DNA of 7,972 nucleotides from Bacteroides sp. CAG:1060 (GTDB lineage Bacteria > Bacteroidota > Bacteroidia > Bacteroidales > UBA932), in contig HF986328.1 of the NCBI GenBank assembly GCA_000432655.1, positions 1 through 7,972 of the forward strand, written 5' to 3'. Both the position numbers and the translations under genes were made by a program. Under the pieces are notes generated by a model, which saw only the letters and a program-made list of their open reading frames with translations, was not told the origin of the DNA and searched no databases. Below are positions 1 through 5,887 of the stretch, piece after piece. Within the stretch, counting starts at the first letter, position 1, and each line of letters starts with the position of its first letter.

Positions 1-38
1 CTAAGTCTATCAAGACTCTTTAGCCACCCCCACTTCAT
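1..38 (-). CDS. Start of an unidentified downstream gene (partial, runs off the window)
   Basis: An ATG at 38-36 opens a reading frame that stays open to the window edge and reads MKWGWLKSLDRL. It begins 44 bases after the stop of the last fimbrillin, on the same strand, so it could be the next gene of the fimbrial operon. Only 12 residues are visible, too few to name a family. The basic/aromatic start could be the n-region of a signal peptide or the beginning of a cytoplasmic protein. The frame is also open upstream of the ATG, so the start is a guess based on position. Confidence is limited because a short open frame can arise by chance. Confidence 0.4.
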   Translation of the reverse strand, partial: MKWGWLKSLDRL

Positions 39-82
39 AGCGCCGATATATAAGTTCCTCTGCGAGGGACTGTCTATCTTCG

Positions 83-1003
83 TTACTTGCTGATGTTGTT
101 CTCCGGGACCTCGTACGCAGGATCCACCACGATGTTGATGGTAGCCGGGGACGAGATAAGATTACCCACGATATTGGTGCGGTAGTTCCGCTTCAGCGGC
201 ACCTGGCTCACCGGGACCGTTGCCACTACAGCATCATCGGCACCATACAATGTCAGAGTAGTATTCGGAACAACATCCTGATTGACAAGGATATAGTTCA
301 TTGACAGATAGGTGTATTCCACCGGCGCACTCGCTCCTTCAGCCTTTACAGTAAGAGGCTCTGCAAGAATAGGCGCCGAAGTGAATGTCACGCTTGACAG
401 CGGCGCTGACACACTCCCATCGAAGAGGTTGAGCTTCGTGTACACCACATCATCAAGTTTCACAGACGCCTTCGCGATAGGGCTTACTGCATCTGCAAGT
501 GCCTTGTCTGCGGCACTGAGTCCATAGTTGAGCTGAGCAAACGGACGCTTCAGCGTCACTGTCTGCGCTGCCTGTCCATCTGTTACGGTGTACTCGATTA
601 CATTGTAGAATGCATCTCGCTTCTCTTCATTACCTGCTCCATAGGTCACTGTCACGGTCGCATTCTGATAGTCCACACTATAGTAGGCATTGTCCTTCAC
701 CTCAGCCCAGAAGACTATCTTATAGGTCTGGCCTGAAATGAGGCGAGTCTCGTAAGTGGCTGTACCTCCAAGCATTGGAATAACCTTGGTGACATCACTG
801 TGCTGAATGAGCTTACCATCACGGAACACGATGCAGCGCACCTGATTCACGCTCTTACCATCTGAAATTGACTTCGTGCCAATCTGAGGTGCCTGCACGC
901 TGATGCTTACCGGCACTCCTTCCTCCGGAGCAGCGTTCTTGCCGCATGATGCTGTCAGCATTCCAAGCACTGCCAGAGCTGCAAGTTTAAGAATTCTTTT
1001 CAT
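83..1003 (-). CDS. DUF6562-type fimbrillin lipoprotein, probable stalk pilin (306 aa)
   Basis: A Bacteroidetes fimbrillin precursor, exported as a lipoprotein and expected to polymerise on the outer membrane. Residues 1-20 form a lipoprotein signal (MKR start, hydrophobic core, LTASC with lipidated Cys20). Family landmarks in order are IGTKSISDG (41-49), the strand IVFWAE (96-101), KRDAFYNV (128-135), KRPFAQLNYG (152-161), YLSMNYILV (232-240) and NYRTNIVGNLISS (273-285). A final strand-forming tail follows (286-299, alternating hydrophobics). In the type V pilus model the segment before the TK processing site is removed and the C-terminal tail of a neighbour fills the groove. This protein keeps both elements, so I infer a polymerising stalk subunit. 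It is the last complete gene of the operon, 20 bases after the preceding pilin. Fold and family are well supported; the stalk role is inference. Confidence 0.88.
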   Translation of the reverse strand: MKRILKLAALAVLGMLTASCGKNAAPEEGVPVSISVQAPQIGTKSISDGKSVNQVRCIVFRDGKLIQHSDVTKVIPMLGGTATYETRLISGQTYKIVFWAEVKDNAYYSVDYQNATVTVTYGAGNEEKRDAFYNVIEYTVTDGQAAQTVTLKRPFAQLNYGLSAADKALADAVSPIAKASVKLDDVVYTKLNLFDGSVSAPLSSVTFTSAPILAEPLTVKAEGASAPVEYTYLSMNYILVNQDVVPNTTLTLYGADDAVVATVPVSQVPLKRNYRTNIVGNLISSPATINIVVDPAYEVPENNISK

Positions 1004-1023
1004 ATTATGACGTTTTAATTATT

Positions 1024-1962
1024 TTATTCTCCACTGATAATATCTCCGACTATATTCGTCTTATGGTTCGCACGAAGGATAACATTGCTAAACTGACGCT
1101 TGAATGTACCGCCATCACTGAGCAGACTGATATTCCTGGCGACCGTCCCTTCCTCATTCTGATCCACGAGCACATAATTCATGGATATAAGATTATACTC
1201 GACTCCTCCGACCACGAATTTCTGATTCGGCAGAGAACTTGCCTTAAAAGGAACATAGTCGGCATGGTCTGCATGGTCACCATCGGAAATAACCCTATAC
1301 ACCTTGCCTGTCACAAGATCAATCTTCGATGCCACATTTGAGAATGTCACCGACAAGTCCTTAAAAGTTATCCCCTTGGATGCAGCATTAGACATTACCT
1401 GATCTGTCACGCCTATATTGACCTGAGCAAACGGACGCTTCAGCTGCACCGTCCTGCCTCCGATGGCTCCACTCACCTCAATGGTCTCTACTGCGTAGAA
1501 AGCATCGCGCCGCTCATCATTCGCAGGGACTGCATAGACTTGATAGTTATGGTCTTTTACTGAAATTGTATGCGTCGCATTGTCATAAGTATATGGCGAA
1601 TCATAATCGTTAGATCGGTAATCAGCCCAGAACACAATGACATACTTTTGCCCCGTAACGAGCCGCGTACTGTAAGAAGCTTTCCCGCCGGTCATACCAA
1701 GAGTCTGCGACGGGCAATTCTTACCGTGAGAAGCCGGATCAATATAAGCCAAGCTACCGGTATCGGGATCCACCAAATAAGCATACACGTGCAAGGTATT
1801 GACAGTCATACCGTCCCCATAGGCTTTTGTCACAGACTGAGTAGCGTCCATATCAAACGAGACGTCCACCTCCTTTTGGCCGCACGTTGGGTCCAAGTTC
1901 CTGCCACAACCCGCAGCAAGAACCACTATGCCCATCCATACCGATAACAAAAGCTTCCTCAT
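1024..1962 (-). CDS. DUF6562-type fimbrillin lipoprotein lacking the C-terminal strand (312 aa)
   Basis: A second fimbrillin paralogue. It has a lipoprotein signal ending LAAGC (Cys19), then SVTKAYGDG (43-51), the strand YVIVFWADY (107-115), ERRDAFYAV (150-158), KRPFAQVNIG (175-184), LISMNYVLV (258-266) and HKTNIVGDIISGE (300-312). It stops right after the TNIVG motif, about 20 residues earlier than its 306-aa neighbour, so the tail corresponding to that neighbour's residues 286-306 is missing. The stop is a clean TAA at 1026-1024 with no sign of a frameshift. If the tail is the donor strand, as in type V pili, this subunit could accept but not donate, which would suit a tip or terminal position. 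It starts 10 bases after the stop of the 910-aa gene, and MRKLLLSVW is a convincing signal start. A short DHADHAD repeat lies at 229-235. Confidence 0.87.
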   Translation of the reverse strand: MRKLLLSVWMGIVVLAAGCGRNLDPTCGQKEVDVSFDMDATQSVTKAYGDGMTVNTLHVYAYLVDPDTGSLAYIDPASHGKNCPSQTLGMTGGKASYSTRLVTGQKYVIVFWADYRSNDYDSPYTYDNATHTISVKDHNYQVYAVPANDERRDAFYAVETIEVSGAIGGRTVQLKRPFAQVNIGVTDQVMSNAASKGITFKDLSVTFSNVASKIDLVTGKVYRVISDGDHADHADYVPFKASSLPNQKFVVGGVEYNLISMNYVLVDQNEEGTVARNISLLSDGGTFKRQFSNVILRANHKTNIVGDIISGE

Positions 1963-1972
1963 ACGTCAATGC

Positions 1973-2683
1973 TTATTCAGCTACCACAGTCCAAGCCTGC
2001 TTGCCGTTGTAGGTAGTCTCAACGGACTTGTAGCCCTCGGCAACGAAGTTCGTGTGTTCACCTTCGGCAGTATTGTCCGCAGGATTAAAGCCTACGAAAG
2101 TACCGCCATATATATTCACCTTAGCATTACCTACTCTATAAGCAGCATCATAACAATTAATCAAATGAGATGCATCACCATCACATTCAAACACACCTCC
2201 ATATATGTTCAGTGTCGACATGTATGTTGTATATGCCCCGCACTCAAGGTAAATCACTTCACTAGCTTTGCCCTCTGCATCATTTCCTGAATGGAAATAG
2301 CCTCCAAAAATGTTTGCTGTACCTTGAACAAGTTTAATAGCATTATTGCCAGCGCTGCTGCTGCCACCATCTATCACCAAATTCCCATATATATTCAACT
2401 TGGCTCTACCTCTAACGGCTAATGCAGAAGTTGATCTACCACTCTTGACAGGTCCATTGATTGTCCCATTCCCTTCGATATTCAAAACGGCGCTTTGCGC
2501 AACAGAAATAGCATCAGTTATGTTCTTACCCGGGAAATTATCTGTCGTTATAACCCCTCCTTCCAACTTAAGGGTCGCGGATTTATACGCTGACACTTTC
2601 GTCTCATAGTTAAGTTCAAAACTCTGGGCCACAACGACAGTCTCCTTCTTGTTTAGTCGCTCATCAATCGAAGCGGCATCCTC
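1973..2683 (-). repeat. Beta-helix module, copy 2 (residues about 675-910)
   Basis: Second copy of the duplicated module in the 910-residue fimbrillin. It contains NIEGNGTINGP (742-752), LNIYGNL (770-776), ANIFGGYF (797-804), LNIYGGVF (832-839), VNIYGGTF (863-870) and the closing HTNFVAEGYKSV (884-895). The regular strand-Gly-Gly-aromatic rhythm suggests successive beta-helix coils. The module ends with the protein (WTVVAE), so it would form the free end. The boundaries are approximate and were set by eye. Confidence 0.7.
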
Positions 2684-4705
2684 CGCCTTTGTAGCCTTCA
2701 CAACCTTATAAGTGAAAGGATTAGCACTTGCGGTTACAGAAGCATACCCCTCGGCGACGAAGTTCGTGTGCGCACCTTCCGCCCAGCAGTCGCCCGGATT
2801 GAAATTCGCAAACTCTCCACCACTTACAAGAATCTTGGCAGTGCCATTTACGCGATTGGCATCATAGCAGTTCAAGACAAACCCGTCAGCTTTTGACTCA
2901 ACAGAATACTTCTGCTGTACAGAGTATTTACCTCCATTGACATATGCGACACCTGATTCAACATAAACGGCATGGATGTTGCCTACAAAAACACCATTTT
3001 CAATGGTCACGGCACTCTCTTTATCCTGGACATCAACAGGGTAACAATCATTCTTTTTGGCAGCAAAGGTGCCGTTTCCGGTGATTGTAAGTTTACCGCC
3101 CTTGACAGACACCAAAGACCAATTATTATCTCTTTCTGTAGGTTTGTCCCACAAATCGCTTGTGTTGTATATGGTCTTCCCGTTTGCATCAAGAACAACA
3201 GTCTTGCCGGATTTGAGAGATGCAGTTTTTACAAGATCAATATTCGCCGTCAAAACAACCTTGTCCGCATTGTTGAGCGCAGTTTCAAAATTTGCAGCAT
3301 CATCTACGTACCAAGTGACGGTTCCGGCATTCTCCCCTTTCACGACCTTGCTGACATTGCCGTAGATCTCGGCGGCCCCCTGCTCAAGCTTCAAGGTACC
3401 GATCTTCACATCCTTGCCTACAACGAGGGTGGTGCTGCTGGTAGAAGCAGTGACGGTTTTGACGGTCACGCCGTTGAGTTCCACATGGGTGGTTGGGGCC
3501 TCAATGATGAGGTTTTCTGCCGATGTAGCGTTCACTGTAAGAGTCTGAGGCTTCTCGCTTTCTGTTGCACTATCAGCATACCTAATGGTGATAGACTTTC
3601 CAGCAGGAGCCGCTGGCAGGTTGATAGTAACTGTTTCGGTAGTCTTTGGAAGTACAATCACATCTGGGTCGGAGGATGTGATTTCATTTACAGTAACAGT
3701 CGTAACACCAGCCGCAAACGCTTCATTAGCAGAAGAAAGGGTTCCGACGATATTGTCCGGTGTCCCGAAGCCTGGAGTAATCTCAATCTGCACTTCTGCC
3801 GGGCTGGTGAAGAGATTGCCGACAATGTTGGTACGGTAGTTGGCCTGGAGAGGCACGTTGCTGTAAGTGAACTCAGGAGTTGCGCTCTGAGTGCCGGTGG
3901 CAGTGAGAGTAAGTGTAACATCAGACAGGGTCTTTGCGCTCTTGCCCACAAGCACATAATCCATGGCCACGTACTTGTAGTCCTTTCCTCCTGCTGTAAG
4001 GATGGCATTTGGATCTGCAGGCAGCGCTGCGCTGGCAAAAGTCACTGTCTCATCTCCTGTAGTGGTGCCTTTAAGAAGGTTGAGGCTTGTGGCAGCGTGG
4101 GTGAGTGTAACCGTAGCATCTGTCACGGTGAGTCCGGCAACTTTAGCCTCCTCGTAGTCTGCTGCGCCGAAGTTAAGCTGTGCAAACGGACGGGCAAGCT
4201 GGACGCTGGCCGTATAGGCTCCCTCTATCTTCACGTTAGGAAGCACATTATAGAATGCATCACGGCTCTCATCGTTTCCTTTTGCGCTTGCATAGTTCAC
4301 GGTGATGGTCTTTGCATCAGTATCGTAAGTATAAGGCGCTTTATCGGCCTGTGCCCAGAACACAAATGTATAGGTCTGGCCTGTCACAAGACGGGTGCTG
4401 TATGTTGCCTTCAGTCCATTAAGAGTCAATGACTGTGACGGGGTCTTGAGGCTTGCGCCCTCTGCCGCAGGCTCAATATAAGTCAAGTTGCCATCAGCAT
4501 CCTGCTGGTATACATGGACATACACAGTCTTGGCTGTGGTTCCGTCTCCATAGGACTTAGTGCCTATTTGTGGTGCGAGCAGGTCAAGCGTGACATCCAC
4601 TTCCTGCCCTGCAGGTGTTGCGTCTCCGAAGTTTTCCTTCTGACACGCCGCGGTCGCCAATGCTGCCAGCACGACGGCTGTGATAGTCTTAAAATAACGT
4701 TTCAT
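1973..4705 (-). CDS. DUF6562 fimbrillin fused to a duplicated beta-helix-like adhesin region (910 aa)
   Basis: Lipoprotein signal 1-21 (Cys21), then a complete fimbrillin domain to about residue 312: IGTKSYGDG (47-55), YTFVFWAQ (112-119), ESRDAFYNV (146-154), ARPFAQLNFG (171-180), YVAMDYVLV (245-253), NYRTNIVGNLF (289-299) and the tail strand EVQIEITPGF (304-313). Typical family members end there. This one continues for about 600 residues. Residues 320-470 are Thr/Val-rich short strands. Two related modules follow (about 472-670 and 675-910), rich in GG-x-F and N-I-x-G rungs typical of right-handed parallel beta-helices. Both modules carry NCYDA (612-616, 850-854), FNP (635-637, 873-875) and HTNFVAEGY (646-654, 884-892), exactly 238 residues apart. 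I infer an extracellular adhesin or decorated pilin. No catalytic motif is visible and the ligand is unknown. It starts 18 bases after the anchor gene. Confidence 0.88.
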   Translation of the reverse strand: MKRYFKTITAVVLAALATAACQKENFGDATPAGQEVDVTLDLLAPQIGTKSYGDGTTAKTVYVHVYQQDADGNLTYIEPAAEGASLKTPSQSLTLNGLKATYSTRLVTGQTYTFVFWAQADKAPYTYDTDAKTITVNYASAKGNDESRDAFYNVLPNVKIEGAYTASVQLARPFAQLNFGAADYEEAKVAGLTVTDATVTLTHAATSLNLLKGTTTGDETVTFASAALPADPNAILTAGGKDYKYVAMDYVLVGKSAKTLSDVTLTLTATGTQSATPEFTYSNVPLQANYRTNIVGNLFTSPAEVQIEITPGFGTPDNIVGTLSSANEAFAAGVTTVTVNEITSSDPDVIVLPKTTETVTINLPAAPAGKSITIRYADSATESEKPQTLTVNATSAENLIIEAPTTHVELNGVTVKTVTASTSSTTLVVGKDVKIGTLKLEQGAAEIYGNVSKVVKGENAGTVTWYVDDAANFETALNNADKVVLTANIDLVKTASLKSGKTVVLDANGKTIYNTSDLWDKPTERDNNWSLVSVKGGKLTITGNGTFAAKKNDCYPVDVQDKESAVTIENGVFVGNIHAVYVESGVAYVNGGKYSVQQKYSVESKADGFVLNCYDANRVNGTAKILVSGGEFANFNPGDCWAEGAHTNFVAEGYASVTASANPFTYKVVKATKAEDAASIDERLNKKETVVVAQSFELNYETKVSAYKSATLKLEGGVITTDNFPGKNITDAISVAQSAVLNIEGNGTINGPVKSGRSTSALAVRGRAKLNIYGNLVIDGGSSSAGNNAIKLVQGTANIFGGYFHSGNDAEGKASEVIYLECGAYTTYMSTLNIYGGVFECDGDASHLINCYDAAYRVGNAKVNIYGGTFVGFNPADNTAEGEHTNFVAEGYKSVETTYNGKQAWTVVAE
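2031..2066. repeat. In-frame DNA direct repeat, copy a
   Basis: Thirty-six bases that match 2745-2780 at 31 positions, including a perfect 14-bp block (2043-2056 against 2757-2770). The sequence encodes the HTNFVAEGY motif of beta-helix module 2. The two copies are 714 bases (238 codons) apart and in the same frame, so recombination between them would remove one module without breaking the gene. Confidence 0.8.
2696..3292 (-). repeat. Beta-helix module, copy 1 (residues about 472-670)
   Basis: First copy of the duplicated module. It begins FETALNNADKVVLTANIDL (473-491) and includes KLTITGNGTF (538-547), AVTIENGVFVG (565-575), VAYVNGGKY (586-594), NCYDANRVNGTAKILVSGG (612-630) and HTNFVAEGYASV (646-657). 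The last third aligns without gaps to copy 2 at an offset of 238 residues. The earlier part is more diverged, so duplication is clear only for the C-terminal section. The start FETALNNADKVVLTANIDL resembles the opening coil of pectate-lyase-like folds; this is inference from pattern only. Confidence 0.65.
2745..2780. repeat. In-frame DNA direct repeat, copy b
   Basis: Partner of the repeat at 2031-2066, encoding the same HTNFVAEGY motif in module 1. Codon-level differences sit at positions 3, 12, 27, 28 and 36 of the repeat, so the copies are diverged rather than newly made. Confidence 0.8.
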
Positions 4706-4723
4706 TGTTGTTTATTGTTATAT

Positions 4724-5887
4724 TTATTTCAACTCAATATTGTATTCTCCATCAAAGCCCGGACTCACTCCTATGCCGCTTCCCGTAGCCAGAGTCAGGA
4801 ACTTGCCTCGAACTGTCGTCACTTTCCCACGAACTATCGGCACCGTCACAGGATTGCTCAGTGAAAGCATCGTTCCCTCCGGATCATACAGACCCACCTG
4901 CACGCTCACACTTGACTCTGTCCCGTTGACCAGCACATAGTCAAACCCTATCAGCGCTTCCTCTTCATTAAGTGGGCTCAGGGTCGATGTGAAAGTCATT
5001 CCGGTCTTGGCATCTATAGGCTTCTGTGTGAGAACATTGTACATCGTAGGCAGGAACGAGGTATAGTAGAATACCACTTTATAACTGTCCGGATCGAAGC
5101 ATGGTGCTTTCGTCGGGTCCCATGGCGCTTTAGTGCCGCCATCCAGAGCATCGGTCAAGCCTACGCTGAAGTCATAGTCCGCAGAACTCGGGCGCGCCGC
5201 CCCTGTGCCTTCTCCGTCAAGTGGGCGTCTGCTATTCTTGTAGTCGGCATACTCGCTTGCACTCATGTTCTTTTCCATGGCCTTGGTCACAAGGTCATAC
5301 AAGTCTTCTGCTACGAACTGGAACTTCGCCAGAGGACGCTCCATCTCTATCGTCGCGCTCACTTTAGGGGCTTCCGTTCCCACTCGTACCGACTTTACCG
5401 GGGATTCGCCCACGAAGGCATCCTTGAAGTCAGTGTCTCCTTCATAAGGCTCACGTACCTGCACCGCTGAGAAGTCGTCGGTCAGATAATACAAGTCATC
5501 TTGTGTGCCGTCAAGCACATAGTCCGTCCAAGCCCGCAGCATATATTCTCCCTCCGGAAGTGCGATGCGCACTCGGTAGTCAGGTTCGCTGACTTCCAGC
5601 TTAGTGAACGTATATTCGCGCAGCGGAACTACGTCATACCCGCCACTCTTCAGGGCCCGGTATGCACCTATCTTGTACCTGATATTATATTCCGATGGGT
5701 CTGACTTGGTCTTCTTCGTATATTCCACATCCTTGAACGGCAGGAACTCTGTATTGAACTCAAGATTCACGTCCACATCAGCCGGAGTCAACTCATCCGG
5801 CCATTCGTGCACGCACGAACTTACCATTCCACACAGGAACAGGACCACACTCATCAGAGCGCTCACTTTAAAGATTCTCTCTCTCAT
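4724..5887 (-). CDS. FimB/Mfa2-family fimbrial anchor lipoprotein (387 aa)
   Basis: Resembles the FimB/Mfa2 anchor subunits of Bacteroidetes type V fimbriae, which fix the pilus base to the outer membrane and limit its length. The lipoprotein signal ends VSSC (Cys25), followed by HEWPDELTP and the first strand VDVNLEF (38-44). Further landmarks are LPEGEYMLRAWTDYVL (110-125), RPLAKFQFVAEDL (184-196), IGFDYVLVNG (313-322) and IVRGKVTTVRGKFLT (351-365). It ends with a strand-like tail, GIGVSPGFDGEYNIELK (371-387), which could be donated to the neighbouring pilin. A polar segment around 205-265, with GGTKAPWDPTKAP, looks like an inserted loop. The start ATG overlaps the TGA of the preceding gene (ATGA, 5887-5884), which suggests coupled translation. 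Length is normal for the family. Family call is strong; no residue-level proof of anchoring is visible. Confidence 0.88.
   Translation of the reverse strand: MRERIFKVSALMSVVLFLCGMVSSCVHEWPDELTPADVDVNLEFNTEFLPFKDVEYTKKTKSDPSEYNIRYKIGAYRALKSGGYDVVPLREYTFTKLEVSEPDYRVRIALPEGEYMLRAWTDYVLDGTQDDLYYLTDDFSAVQVREPYEGDTDFKDAFVGESPVKSVRVGTEAPKVSATIEMERPLAKFQFVAEDLYDLVTKAMEKNMSASEYADYKNSRRPLDGEGTGAARPSSADYDFSVGLTDALDGGTKAPWDPTKAPCFDPDSYKVVFYYTSFLPTMYNVLTQKPIDAKTGMTFTSTLSPLNEEEALIGFDYVLVNGTESSVSVQVGLYDPEGTMLSLSNPVTVPIVRGKVTTVRGKFLTLATGSGIGVSPGFDGEYNIELK

Noticed and set aside
51..72. Short inverted repeat after the last pilin as a terminator
   Set aside because: The stem has only about 4-5 pairs with a mismatch and no T-tract follows in the minus direction.
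2972..4432. Open frame of 486 codons on the plus strand
   Set aside because: It lies wholly antisense to the 910-aa fimbrillin. Its translation is Cys/His/Ile-rich without domain patterns, and there is no promoter or leader. It arises from the codon bias of the real gene.
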